A stretch of 64,000 bases of DNA from positions 868,001 through 932,000 of the forward strand of contig NZ_JAGTTN010000001.1 of NCBI RefSeq assembly GCF_020682705.1, given 5' to 3'. Below the pieces are notes generated by a model. It was not told the DNA's origin. It was given only the letters and a program-made list of their open reading frames with translations, and searched no databases. Source of the DNA: Microbacterium allomyrinae. Lineage in GTDB: Bacteria; Actinomycetota; Actinomycetes; Actinomycetales; Microbacteriaceae. The position numbers were made by a program, and so were the translations under genes. Positions 1-7,941 of the stretch are shown here, piece by piece (the first letter of the stretch is position 1; every line of letters begins with the position of its first letter).

Positions 1-273
1 ATTGCGTCGAGCGGCGATCGCCGTGGCGAGCACGAACGACATGTGCGTCGGCGCATGCGTGTCGTTGCGCAGCGGCTCGGTCAGGGCGAAGATCTGGGTG
101 CGGGAGCCTGCGAGCATGCGAGCTCCGGCGTTCGGGCTGTACCCGAGTTCGAGCACGGCGGCCTCGATGCGCCGGCGGGTGTCGGGCGCCACCGGCCGCT
201 TTCCGCTCAATGCGTACGACACCGTGCTGATGGACACCCCGGCGACCTCAGCCACCTCGTTGATGTTCGCCAC
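1..273 (-). CDS. LacI-family transcriptional regulator, N-terminal part (cut by window start)
   Basis: Partial gene: 91 codons are present and the rest lies outside the window. The N-terminus is a typical LacI helix-turn-helix ([20 protein letters not shown], residues about 3-22), followed by the hinge-proximal helix with [19 protein letters not shown]. Such proteins repress sugar or nucleoside uptake and catabolic operons and are released by a small ligand; the ligand-binding domain is missing here, so the effector cannot be guessed. The start is the GTG at 271-273, the only start codon after an in-frame TAG at 295-297, with a weak GAGG upstream. Two LacI-type operator-like sites lie 35-55 bp upstream, suggesting autoregulation. 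Confidence 0.9.
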   Translation of the reverse strand, partial: MANINEVAEVAGVSISTVSYALSGKRPVAPDTRRRIEAAVLELGYSPNAGARMLAGSRTQIFALTEPLRNDTHAPTHMSFVLATAIAARRN

Positions 274-304
274 GTTGACCTCGTCGTCGTTCGCCTACAG
301 GGTT

Positions 305-328
305 GCGAAGCGCTTCGCGGAAACGCTT
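305..328. promoter_or_regulatory. Two tandem LacI-type operator-like sites
   Basis: GCGAAGCGCTTCGC (305-318) is a perfect 14-bp palindrome with the central CpG typical of LacI/GalR operators. A second core, AAACGCTT (321-328), follows with its centre 13 bp further on. Both lie just upstream of the LacI-type gene that reads leftwards, so autoregulation is likely. Binding is inferred from sequence only. Confidence 0.5.
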
Positions 329-456
329 CGACGGCATGTTAGGCAGGTCTCGACCCGGAGCGCAAGCCTTTTGTCGAACTCGACAACAAATCCCCGAGCC
401 GGCGACTGAGCAATCTGTCACATTCCGTCATCATCGGGACGCGGCCTCCGGGCGAT

Positions 457-486
457 TTGACGCATTCAGACCCTTTCCGACATAAT
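457..486 (+). promoter_or_regulatory. Sigma70-type promoter: TTGACG, 18 bp, CATAAT
   Basis: TTGACG (457-462) and CATAAT (481-486) are separated by 18 bp. Transcription would start at about 492-494, which coincides with the ATG at 494. The mRNA would therefore begin at, or within one or two bases of, a start codon. Confidence 0.5.
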
Positions 487-493
487 CAGCCTC

Positions 494-595
494 ATGACTG
501 ACAACGCGCATTCTCTGTCCGCCTGGGAGGCGAACAGGACTGCCGGCATGATGATGGCCGGCAGCGTTGTCATGTGTTGTCGAATGTGCCACTAG
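494..595 (+). CDS. Candidate leaderless cysteine-rich leader peptide (33 aa)
   Basis: This short frame starts with ATG at the predicted transcription start and has no Shine-Dalgarno sequence. It ends in VVMCCRMCH, with Cys codons at positions 28, 29 and 32 immediately before the stop. Leaderless short ORFs with Cys runs are known in mycobacteria as cysteine-responsive attenuators of downstream operons. Here the next gene, 216 bp downstream, is an orphan winged-helix protein, and a hairpin with 8-bp arms lies between (610-617 and 643-650). No homologue is recognised; the call rests on the promoter, the leaderless arrangement and the Cys codons. It may also be a chance frame. Confidence 0.35.
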   Translation: MTDNAHSLSAWEANRTAGMMMAGSVVMCCRMCH

Positions 596-609
596 CACGG
601 TGACCCGCC

Positions 610-650
610 GGACTCCTCCTCCGCTTCTGAAACACGGCCAGCAGGAGTCC
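610..650 (+). other. Inverted repeat between candidate leader peptide and winged-helix gene
   Basis: GGACTCCT (610-617) is perfectly complementary to AGGAGTCC (643-650), with a 25-nt loop. The left arm starts 15 nt after the leader-peptide stop codon. It could form an RNA structure influenced by ribosomes on the leader peptide. No U-run follows, so it is not a classical terminator. Confidence 0.3.
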
Positions 651-811
651 CCCCGAAGCACCGGTTTCGTGCGTCGATCACGCGCACCGGGACTGCTTCG
701 CACACCGCCCAATGTCGGGCACCAGCCTCCAGAGGCTCCCTGCCACTCAGGGCCGCAGCACAGCCGAACCCGCCGTCATACCGGCCGGTTCCCTCCCACA
801 AGGACATCGTC

Positions 812-1546
812 ATGTCGACCATCGCTCTCCTCGACCGCCCCGCCGCTTCTTCCGTCCGCCACCTTCGCGCCGTGAACCACCCGGCCACCGTGGACGCCAC
901 CGCAACCCCCGAACCGGCCCAGGCCGCCCGCACGCTCCCCGCCGGCACGTCGCCCCGCGGCTTCGCCCTCTACGTCGGCATCGACGAGGCCAAGGCCGCC
1001 GCGTCCGGCGTGAGCCTGGGCGTCCTCGTCGAGGCGCTGCGCCGTACGCTCGGCGAGCTCGCCCCCGACGCCGAGACCTACGCCACCGTCGCCCTCGCGC
1101 CCGTCGGCTCGGGTGGCCGCGATGTCGACGTCGTGCGCCTTGCGCTGCACGAGCCGTCGGCGATCGCCCGCACCAAGCAGGAAGAGCCCGAAGACGAGGA
1201 CCGCGCCGCCGGCGGCGTGGTGGTCGACATCTCGCGCAAGCGCGTGCTCATCGACGGCGACTCGGCCGCGTTCACCTTCAAGGAGTTCGAGCTGCTGCAG
1301 TACCTCGTGCTGCGCGAAGGCCGCACCATCGAGCGCACCGAGCTCGTGTCGTCGCTGTGGCAGGCCACCGACGACGACGCCCCGGGTGAGCGCACCATCG
1401 ACGTGCACGTGCGACGTCTGCGCGCCAAGCTCGGCCGATACGAAGACATCGTTCGCACCGTGCGCGGCGTCGGGTACCGCTTCGACCGCCACGCCGACGT
1501 CGTCATCCGCTACGGCCACGGCACGCCTTCGCCCGACCGCTTCTGA
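812..1546 (+). CDS. OmpR/PhoB-type winged-helix protein without receiver domain
   Basis: This is a 244-residue protein. The C-terminal half (about 135-225) is an OmpR/PhoB-type winged helix: FTFKEFELLQYLVLREG, RTELVSSLW, then ERTIDVHVRRLRAKLG and IVRTVRGVGYRF, the recognition helix and wing. The N-terminal half is not a receiver domain: I see no phospho-acceptor Asp pocket, and it contains an acidic, low-complexity linker (KQEEPEDEDRAAG). It therefore probably binds DNA without direct phosphorylation by a histidine kinase, and no kinase gene is adjacent. The start ATG has AAGGA seven bases upstream. The 265-bp upstream region holds a possible leader peptide. The regulated genes are unknown. 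Confidence 0.8.
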   Translation: MSTIALLDRPAASSVRHLRAVNHPATVDATATPEPAQAARTLPAGTSPRGFALYVGIDEAKAAASGVSLGVLVEALRRTLGELAPDAETYATVALAPVGSGGRDVDVVRLALHEPSAIARTKQEEPEDEDRAAGGVVVDISRKRVLIDGDSAAFTFKEFELLQYLVLREGRTIERTELVSSLWQATDDDAPGERTIDVHVRRLRAKLGRYEDIVRTVRGVGYRFDRHADVVIRYGHGTPSPDRF

Positions 1547-1618
1547 TCCGACGCGTCCCGTCGGGTTCGCACGCGACGACTCGGCGGATGTCGGAGGGCT
1601 CGGCGTAGGGTGGGCGGC

Positions 1619-2629
1619 ATGACCACGTCGCTCTCGCACATCCCGCGTGCGAGGGATGCCGGTCGCTTCGTCACCGCGCCGTCTCGATCGCGTGACGCTC
1701 GGCCCGATACGACGCACCCGCTCGAGACGGAATACCGGCCACGGCATCCGCTCGATGTGCGACGCACGCTTCTCTTCCAGCGACGCGGCGCCGGCGACCC
1801 GACGATGACCGTGGCGGGGTCGGTCGTCTGGCGCGCGAGCCGCACCCCTGCCGGAGTCGCGACGCTCGCGATCCGCGAGACGCATCCCGGGGTGATCCGC
1901 GCGGCCGCGTGGGGGCCCGGCCGCGACTGGGCGCTGGGGCAGCTGCCGGCGCTGTGCGGCGCAGACGACGATCCGACCGGCTTCGATGCGTCGCGGCATC
2001 CGCTCATCGCGGACGCGCACCGCCGCAACCCCGGCCTGCGGCTCTCACGCACCGGCCTCGTCTTCGACGCGCTCGCGTGCGCGATCTTCGAGCAGAAGGT
2101 CACCGGCATGCAGGCCTTCGGCGCGTGGCGGCGCATCGTGACATGGTGCGGCGAGCGGGCGCCGGGCCCGACGCCGACACCGCTGTTCGCTCCCCCGACG
2201 ATCGACGGCTGGCAGCACGTCCCGTCATGGGTGTGGCATCGCGCGGGCCTCGAGCCGCCGCAGTCGCAGACGGTCGTGCGCGCAGCCCGGCGCGGCGACG
2301 CGCTGGTGCGGGCAGTCCTCGCCGCCGACGACGGCGAGGCCGTCGACCGGGTCCTGGTGAGCCAGCCCGGCATCGGACCGTGGACCTCCGCCGAGACCCG
2401 TGCCCGTGCGCTGGGCGACCCCGACGCCGTCAGCGTCGGGGACTTCCACCTCGCGCATGAGGTCGGATACGCGCTGACGGGCACACGAACCGACGACGAC
2501 GGGATGCTGCGTCTGCTCTCCCCCTGGGCGGGCCACCGCCAGCGGGTCATCCGCCTGATCGGCGCGAGCGGCGTCAGCGAGCCTCGCCGTGGACCTCGAC
2601 TGCACCCCGAGGACCACCGCGACCGCTGA
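1619..2629 (+). CDS. DNA-3-methyladenine glycosylase, AlkA-like (HhH-GPD)
   Basis: This 336-residue protein belongs to the HhH-GPD base-excision glycosylases that remove alkylated purines from DNA. The helix-hairpin-helix is visible near residues 246-266 (LVSQPGIGPWTSAETRARAL), and the catalytic Asp follows at about 275 in SVGDFHLAHEVGYALTG. The central segment LVFDALACAIFEQKVTG is the conserved helix of this family that precedes the HhH. The N-terminal 60 residues are Arg-rich and variable. Start: ATG at 1619; a GTG at 1610 in the same frame is an alternative. No Ada or Ogt partner gene is adjacent, so an adaptive-response operon is not indicated. Confidence 0.85.
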   Translation: MTTSLSHIPRARDAGRFVTAPSRSRDARPDTTHPLETEYRPRHPLDVRRTLLFQRRGAGDPTMTVAGSVVWRASRTPAGVATLAIRETHPGVIRAAAWGPGRDWALGQLPALCGADDDPTGFDASRHPLIADAHRRNPGLRLSRTGLVFDALACAIFEQKVTGMQAFGAWRRIVTWCGERAPGPTPTPLFAPPTIDGWQHVPSWVWHRAGLEPPQSQTVVRAARRGDALVRAVLAADDGEAVDRVLVSQPGIGPWTSAETRARALGDPDAVSVGDFHLAHEVGYALTGTRTDDDGMLRLLSPWAGHRQRVIRLIGASGVSEPRRGPRLHPEDHRDR

Positions 2630-2713
2630 GCGCGCATCGCACGACGATGACATCTCGTCGACACCGCGTGTCGATGGCTGGTGCACGTCGCGAGCGGGCG
2701 GCAGGATGGGGCG

Positions 2714-3091
2714 ATGATCGAGTCGCTGCACGGCCTTCCCGATGGCGTCCTCGGATTTCGCGCGGTCGGCGCAGTCGAGGCATCCGATTACGAGAGCGTT
2801 CTCGACCCGGCGATAGACGCCGCCATCGAGGCCGGGCGGGCGGTCAACCTCGTCTACGTGCTGGGCGAGGAGTTCGAGCGCTACTCGCTCGGAGCGCTGT
2901 GGCAGGACGCACGGCTCGAGGGCAAGCCGCCGAAGATCTGGGGGCGCATCGCCCTGGTGACCGACCACCCGGTGATCGGCGAGATCATCCACGGCATCGC
3001 GTTCCTGTTTCCCTGCGAGCTGCACATCTTCGCGGTCTCGGCGCTGGACGACGCGGTCGCGTGGGCGGCGGAAGGTCCGCAGACGTTCTGA
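2714..3091 (+). CDS. STAS/SpoIIAA-like protein
   Basis: This is a small soluble protein (125 aa) of the SpoIIAA-like (DUF3478-type) group with a STAS-like fold. The motif order is IESLHGLPDGVLGFRAVGAVEASDYESVLDP split over the first two strands, then VNLVYVLGEEFERYS and WGRIALVTDHPVIGEIIH. Members of this group are thought to act in membrane-associated or lipid-related processes, but no reaction is established. It is a single gene with ATG at 2714 and no strong Shine-Dalgarno sequence. It is 104 bp upstream of a VOC protein in the same direction. Confidence 0.7.
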   Translation: MIESLHGLPDGVLGFRAVGAVEASDYESVLDPAIDAAIEAGRAVNLVYVLGEEFERYSLGALWQDARLEGKPPKIWGRIALVTDHPVIGEIIHGIAFLFPCELHIFAVSALDDAVAWAAEGPQTF

Positions 3092-3195
3092 TCGGCGTCA
3101 CCCGAGGTCTCTTGCGAATGTCGGAGGCCCGGACGACACTGGGATCCGCCACGCGGCCGGGCGCGGCATCCCTCTTCTACGTCCAGGAGTACGAC

Positions 3196-3612
3196 ATGCC
3201 CAGCCTCAATCCGTATCTGTCCTTCCAGAACCAGGCCCGCTCCGCGATGACCTTCTATCAGAGCGTCTTCGGCGGCGAACTCGATATCTCGACGTTCGGC
3301 GAATTCGAGGGGATGGTGCAGGACGACGCCGAGAAGGATCTCGTGATGCACGCCCAGCTGACCAGCCCTGACGGCTTCGTGCTGATGGGCGCCGACACCC
3401 CCACGGGCATGCCCTACGCGAAGCCCGCAGGCATCTCGGTGTCGGTCAGCGGCGATGACGAAGCCTCGCTCCAGGGGTTCTGGGACAAGCTCGTCGACGG
3501 CGGCGAGGTCGTCATGCCGTTCGACACCCCGCCGTGGGGCGGCCGGTTCGGCATGCTCACCGACAAGTTCGGCATCGACTGGATGGTCGCGCTCAACGCC
3601 TCGCAGTCGTAG
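3196..3612 (+). CDS. VOC/PhnB-like (glyoxalase-fold) protein
   Basis: This 138-residue protein is of the PhnB/3-demethylubiquinone-methyltransferase-like branch of the vicinal oxygen chelate fold. It starts MPSLNPYLSFQNQARSAMTFYQSVFGG, the classic first beta-alpha unit (broken here after 20 residues by family convention), and ends with GGRFGMLTDKFGIDWMVA, typical of PhnB-like proteins. AGGAG ends six bases before the ATG at 3196, so the longer upstream frame can be ignored. Enzymatic activity cannot be assigned from sequence; many members have none known. The stop is 21 bp from the convergent aldo/keto reductase gene. Confidence 0.85.
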   Translation: MPSLNPYLSFQNQARSAMTFYQSVFGGELDISTFGEFEGMVQDDAEKDLVMHAQLTSPDGFVLMGADTPTGMPYAKPAGISVSVSGDDEASLQGFWDKLVDGGEVVMPFDTPPWGGRFGMLTDKFGIDWMVALNASQS

Positions 3613-3633
3613 CCGCAGCGAGCGGGGGCGCGA

Positions 3634-4551
3634 TCACGCGTACTCGCTGTCGTCCACCGGCGAGGGTGCGGGGCCCAGAGCTGCCAGCTCGTCCCACACC
3701 CCGTCGGGGATCGGCGTCGCGGCGAGCTCATCGAGCTGCGCGCGCCGGTGCGGTGACGACACCCCGACCACCGTCGAGTCGACCAGGGGCGAACGCAGAG
3801 AGAAGTGCAGCGCGACCGCCGGCAGCGACACTCCGTGCGCCGCGCAGACCCGTTCGAGGCGCGACACCCACTCCTGCAGGTCGGGCGGCGCCGGCCGATA
3901 TGCGTACATCGCGCCTTCCCGGGGGCCGGTGACCAGGATGCCGGCGCCGAACGGCGCCGCGTTGAACACGGTCATGCCGCGTTCGCGTGCGTCCTCGAAC
4001 ACCGGCGCGGCCGACGAATCGACCACCGTGAAGCGGTTGTGGATGAGCACGGCGTCGAAGACCCCCGTCCCGACGTAGCGCGCCATGAGGGGCACGGGCC
4101 CCGCGGCCACCCCGATCGCCGCGACTCGTCCGGACTCGCGGAGCTCGAGGAGCGCCTCGACGGCTCCGGCCCGACCCATCGCCTCGTCGAAGGTGACGCC
4201 GTACGGATCGTGCAGGTGCACCAGGGCGAGGCGGTCGACACCCAGGCGAGTGGTCGTCTCGTCGAACGAACGCAGCACACGGTCTCGGTCGAAGACCCCC
4301 GTGTCGAGGTCTGCGTCGACCTTCGAGATGATGCGGGATGCGGCATCCGGTCCGACAGCCGCGATCGCGAGCCCGAGGATGGCCTCGGATCGGCCGGCGG
4401 CGTAGTTGTTCGAGGTGTCGATGAATGCGTGGGTGCTCGCGAGCAGGTCGAGCGCGGTATCGACGGCCGCGGCCTCTTCGGACGATCCCGGCTCGGTGTC
4501 GCGGCCGAGGCCGGAGGTGCCGAGGGTCAGTGGGCTGACGTTGAGAACCAT
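3634..4551 (-). CDS. Aldo/keto reductase
   Basis: This is an NAD(P)H-dependent oxidoreductase of 305 aa with a TIM-barrel fold. Catalytic residues are visible: Asp45 and Tyr50 in FIDTSNNYAAGRSE, Lys77 in RIISKVDAD, and His112/His114 in ALVHLHDPYG. The C-terminal part VVGVSSPHRRAQLDEL matches the cofactor-binding region of the L-fucose dehydrogenase / D-threo-aldose dehydrogenase subgroup, but the substrate is unproven. ATG is at 4551. It is a single gene, convergent with the VOC gene and divergent from the small membrane protein at 4627, with 75 bp between the two starts. Confidence 0.85.
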   Translation of the reverse strand: MVLNVSPLTLGTSGLGRDTEPGSSEEAAAVDTALDLLASTHAFIDTSNNYAAGRSEAILGLAIAAVGPDAASRIISKVDADLDTGVFDRDRVLRSFDETTTRLGVDRLALVHLHDPYGVTFDEAMGRAGAVEALLELRESGRVAAIGVAAGPVPLMARYVGTGVFDAVLIHNRFTVVDSSAAPVFEDARERGMTVFNAAPFGAGILVTGPREGAMYAYRPAPPDLQEWVSRLERVCAAHGVSLPAVALHFSLRSPLVDSTVVGVSSPHRRAQLDELAATPIPDGVWDELAALGPAPSPVDDSEYA

Positions 4552-4626
4552 GGTTTCCGTTCCGGTCGGGCGAGCATCCCTTCCAAACTACCGATCCCGC
4601 GACTCGCGGGGCCCTAGGCTGTGGCC

Positions 4627-4851
4627 ATGGCAACGAAGAGCAGGGGCTGGACCCGCGGTCACTCCGGGTGGGCGTTCGGCACAGCGCTCATGTTCACCCT
4701 CGGCATCATTTTCGGCCTCATCTGGGGCAACGTGCTGCTGGGCGTCGTGCTCGCCGCCGCGGTGTCGATCGGGTGGCTCATGGCCTACGAGTCGTGGCGG
4801 GGCCGCAACGTCGGCCTTGAGAACCGCGACGACGACGGCGCACGGCTGTAG
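4627..4851 (+). CDS. Small membrane protein (74 aa)
   Basis: A short Lys/Arg-rich N-terminus (MATKSRGWTRG) is followed by two hydrophobic stretches: AFGTALMFTLGIIFGLIW (about 16-33) and NVLLGVVLAAAVSIGWLMAY (about 34-53). This suggests two membrane helices joined by a tight turn. The C-terminus is charged and probably cytosolic. I do not recognise the family. An in-frame GTG at 4621 could also initiate. Codon use matches the surrounding genes and the frame is closed by a proper stop, which supports a real gene. Confidence 0.65.
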   Translation: MATKSRGWTRGHSGWAFGTALMFTLGIIFGLIWGNVLLGVVLAAAVSIGWLMAYESWRGRNVGLENRDDDGARL

Positions 4852-4967
4852 CACCGGCATCCGCTGATCTGCTCCGTCACGAGCGCAGCGCCCCGAGCGG
4901 GCGCGCGGACGGACCCCTACCCTTCGCGACGAGCGCGTCGTATCGTGAGCGCCAGGAGGTGGTCCGC

Positions 4968-5153
4968 ATGCGAGCGATCGTCGGCGACCGCGTGATCATC
5001 CACGGACGTATCGTCGGTGCAGCCGAGCGTGCCGGTGAGGTGATCGATGTGCGCGGGAGTGAAGACAACCCGCTGCTGCTCGTGCGCTACGACGACGGGC
5101 ACGAGGTGCTCCTGTCGCCGGGCAGCGACTGCGAAGTCCGGCACGCCCCCTGA
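4968..5153 (+). CDS. DUF1918 small protein
   Basis: This 61-residue protein begins MRAIVGDRVIIHGRIVGAAE and continues with GEVIDVRGSEDNPLLLVRYDDGHE, the hallmark of DUF1918. These are SH3-like beta-barrel proteins found widely in actinobacteria, of unknown function. AGGAGG (4954-4959) lies eight bases before the ATG at 4968, which decides this start over the one three codons upstream. It is probably a monocistronic gene. Confidence 0.85.
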   Translation: MRAIVGDRVIIHGRIVGAAERAGEVIDVRGSEDNPLLLVRYDDGHEVLLSPGSDCEVRHAP

Positions 5154-5261
5154 CGCATGACCCGACTGCGGCGCCGCAGTCGCAGCCGGCACGGCATGGC
5201 CGCGGATGCCGACGGCACCTCGCCCCTGCGGTGACCGGCCGAGGCGTATCTTCGGAGCACG

Positions 5262-6035
5262 ATGAGCAGCACGCAGAATCCCTCTGGTCGCCGGACGATC
5301 GCCGTCGCGGGTGGCACGGGCGTCGTCGGCCGCCATACCGTCGAGGCCGTCCGCGCCGCCGGGCACGTCCCCGTGATCCTCAGCCGCAGCACCGGAGTCG
5401 ACCTGCTCACCGGCACAGGACTGGACGCCGCGCTGGCAGGTGCCGACGCCGTCATCGACACGTCGAACATCACGACCCTGTCCGCGGCCGCGGCGACGAC
5501 GTTCTTCACCACGGCGACCGGCAATCTCGTGGCGGCGGCCGCACGGGCCGGCGTGGGCCATCTGGTGGTGCTGTCGATCGTGGGGATCGACCGCATGCCG
5601 CACGACTACTACGCGGGCAAGGTCGCCCAGGAGCGCGTCGTCGCGAATTCGACGGTGCCGTGGACGATCCTCCGAGCGACGCAGTTCCACGAGTTCGCGG
5701 CGCAGCTGTTCGACCGCGCGAAGCTCGGTCCGCTGCATGTCGCCCCTCGTGCGCGAGTGCGGCCGATCGCCGCGCGTGAAGTCGGCACGAGGCTGGCCGA
5801 ACTCGCCGCCGGTCCCGCCCAGGGCCGCGCCACCGATCTGGGCGGCCCGCGCGAGGAGCGCCTCGACGAGATGGTGAAGGCGTTCGCGCGGCGCACCGGT
5901 CACCGCGGCTGGATTCCCTCGGTCAGCCTTCCCGGCGCCCAGATGAAAGGCATGAGGGCCGGGCTCGCGCTCCCCGCGTCCGGTGCCGTGCTCGGCACCC
6001 AGACCTTCGCCGCGTGGCTCGACACGCTCGACTGA
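5262..6035 (+). CDS. NmrA-like NAD(P)-binding protein
   Basis: This 257-residue protein has a Rossmann fold of the atypical SDR/NmrA type. AVAGGTGVVGRHTVEAV (about 14-30) is the nucleotide-binding glycine motif (GGTGVVG). SIVGIDRMPHDYYAGKVAQE contains the YxxxK pair, and PWTILRATQFHEFA is the conserved strand-helix after it. Homologues are annotated as NAD(P)H-binding or SDR oxidoreductases acting as redox sensors or dehydrogenases, and the substrate is unknown. The next gene is a close paralogue, so this is a local duplication. ATG is at 5262; there is no clear Shine-Dalgarno sequence. Confidence 0.85.
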   Translation: MSSTQNPSGRRTIAVAGGTGVVGRHTVEAVRAAGHVPVILSRSTGVDLLTGTGLDAALAGADAVIDTSNITTLSAAAATTFFTTATGNLVAAAARAGVGHLVVLSIVGIDRMPHDYYAGKVAQERVVANSTVPWTILRATQFHEFAAQLFDRAKLGPLHVAPRARVRPIAAREVGTRLAELAAGPAQGRATDLGGPREERLDEMVKAFARRTGHRGWIPSVSLPGAQMKGMRAGLALPASGAVLGTQTFAAWLDTLD

Positions 6036-6129
6036 GCCGCCCCGGGAAAGCGGCGAGAGCTACCGCGGCCCGAGGAGTTCGGCCACGATGGAGCCGGGGC
6101 AGGCGAACACACGACAGCGAGGGGGCAAC

Positions 6130-6876
6130 GTGCGGCTCGCGATCGCCGGCGGCACAGGCCTCACCGGCTCCCGGATCGACGCGGTCGCGCGCGCCCGCGG
6201 ACACGAGACGGTCGTGCTCGCGCGCAGCACCGGTGTCGAGCTGCTGAGCGGCGCGGGCATGCGCGGCGTACTCGAGGGCGTGGACGCCGTCATCGACGCC
6301 ACCGATGTCGCGACCGCGAAGCCCGATGTGTCGGTGTCGTTCTTCGCGGGTGTCACGAAGACCCTGCTCGCCGCAGAGCGTGCGGCCGGCGTCTCGCACC
6401 ACCTCGCGCTCACGATCGTGGGAGCGGATGCCGCACCAGACGGCTACTACGCGGGCAAGCTCGTCCAGGAGCGACTCGTCGCGGCGGGGTCCATCCCGTG
6501 GACGATCCTGCGCACGACGCAGTTCCACGAGTACGCCGCGCTGCTGTTCCACCGCGGACGCGCGGGCGCCCACGTCGCGCCGCGCGGACGGGTGCAGCCC
6601 ATCGCGGTGGACGAGGTCGCCGCGCATCTGGTCGACCTCGCCGAGCAGGCGCCTGCGGGCCGCGCCCGCGACCTCGGCGGGCCGCAGGAGGAGAGCCTCG
6701 CCGACATGATCCGCCGCTACGCGCGCGCGATCGGGTTCCGCGGACCGATCCCGCTCGTGTCGGTTCCGGGGACGTGGGGCCGGGCGCTGCGCACCGGCGC
6801 ACTCCTGCCGAGACCGGACGCGAGGCGCGGCACCCAGACGTTCACCGACTGGCTCGACGCTCTGCCCGACGCCTGA
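6130..6876 (+). CDS. NmrA-like NAD(P)-binding protein, paralogue of the preceding gene
   Basis: This 248-residue paralogue of the gene at 5262 has the same motifs in the same order: LAIAGGTGLTGSRIDAV, ARSTGVELLSG, ALTIVGADAAPDGYYAGKLV with YxxxK, then WTILRTTQFHEYAAL and TQTFTDWLDALP. I prefer the GTG at 6130 because it places the glycine motif at the usual distance and has a G-rich Shine-Dalgarno-like run just before it. An ATG at 6088 with GAGGAG upstream is also plausible and would add 14 residues. The function is inferred only as NAD(P)-binding. Confidence 0.8.
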   Translation: MRLAIAGGTGLTGSRIDAVARARGHETVVLARSTGVELLSGAGMRGVLEGVDAVIDATDVATAKPDVSVSFFAGVTKTLLAAERAAGVSHHLALTIVGADAAPDGYYAGKLVQERLVAAGSIPWTILRTTQFHEYAALLFHRGRAGAHVAPRGRVQPIAVDEVAAHLVDLAEQAPAGRARDLGGPQEESLADMIRRYARAIGFRGPIPLVSVPGTWGRALRTGALLPRPDARRGTQTFTDWLDALPDA

Positions 6877-7027
6877 TCGCTCGGCGCGGCGACCGCGTCC
6901 CGACCTGGTCAGTGACCGATGCGCAGCAGATGCGTGATCGCGCGAAGGACATCCCGACGACCGGACACCGACGATCGCCCCGCACGCTCGGCTCGGCTGA
7001 GCTCGACACCGGCGCGCGCGGAGGCCG

Positions 7028-7861
7028 CTACATCTCCTCGTGGACGTCGGGGTCCGCGTTCCACAGCCTCCCCCGCTCGAGCGCGCTGATCGCAGCGAGC
7101 TGGTCGGCGGTCAGTGTGAAGCCGAAGACGTCGGCGTTCTCGCGCTGCCGGTCTGCATCGGCCGACTTCGGGATGGGCGTGCTGCCGAGCTGGGTGTGCC
7201 AGCGCAGCACGACCTGGGTGGGCGTGACGTCGTGGACGACCGCGAGCTCCTGCAGGATCTGCTCCGTGAGCAGCTCGCTCCGTTTGGCCAGCGGGCTCCA
7301 GCTCTCGGTACGGATGCCGTGCTCGGCGTGGAAGGCTCGCAGCTCACCCTGAGGGAAGTACGGATGCATCTCGACCTGGTTGACCACGGGCACCACCCCG
7401 GTGCGCTCGATCAGCTCACTGAGCATCGCCTCGGTGAAGTTCGACACGCCGATCGACCGCACGAGCCCCCGTTCGCGCGCCTCGATCATGCCCTGCCAGG
7501 TGTCGACGTACTTGCCGACGCTCGGATTCGGCCAATGGATGAGCTGGAGGTCGATGCGATCGAGCCCCAGCATCGCGAGCGAACCTTTGATGCTGTCGAT
7601 CGCCTGCTCGCGCCCGTGATGGCGGCCGGGGATCTTCGAGGCCACGAGCAGATCATCACGATCCGCTCCGCTGCGCCGCACCGCCTCGCCCACCTCGCGC
7701 TCGTTCTCGTAGTTCACGGCCGTGTCGAGCAGGCGATAGCCCGACTCGATGGCGGACACGATCGCCGAGATCCCCTCCTCGCCGCGCAGGTCGTAGGTGC
7801 CGAGCCCGAGCTCGGGGAACCAGGCGCCGTCGTTCAGAGTCACCGAGGGGATTTCGCTCAT
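7028..7861 (-). CDS. Aldo/keto reductase, 2,5-diketo-D-gluconate reductase type
   Basis: This 277-residue AKR3/AKR5-type enzyme has the full catalytic tetrad: Asp46 and Tyr51 in YRLLDTAVNYENE, Lys76 in LLVASKIPG and His109 in LQLIHWPNP. The C-terminal IPKSADADRQRENADVFGF is the NADPH 2'-phosphate-binding region. The family reduces diketogluconate, methylglyoxal and other aldehydes, and the true substrate here is unknown. It differs clearly from the other AKR at 3634, so they are not recent duplicates. It is a single gene, convergent with the NmrA-like pair across about 150 bp in which I see no further gene. Confidence 0.88.
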   Translation of the reverse strand: MSEIPSVTLNDGAWFPELGLGTYDLRGEEGISAIVSAIESGYRLLDTAVNYENEREVGEAVRRSGADRDDLLVASKIPGRHHGREQAIDSIKGSLAMLGLDRIDLQLIHWPNPSVGKYVDTWQGMIEARERGLVRSIGVSNFTEAMLSELIERTGVVPVVNQVEMHPYFPQGELRAFHAEHGIRTESWSPLAKRSELLTEQILQELAVVHDVTPTQVVLRWHTQLGSTPIPKSADADRQRENADVFGFTLTADQLAAISALERGRLWNADPDVHEEM

Positions 7862-7941
7862 GACTCCATCCTTACGCGGTGACGGACGCCTTATCCAGGG
7901 GCCGTGTCGATCATCGGGCGAGCCCTCCGCGTCGGCGGCGG

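Noticed and set aside
776..2020. Open frame of 414 codons on the minus strand
   Set aside because: Runs antisense through both the winged-helix and the glycosylase genes; low-complexity Arg/Gly/Asp composition.
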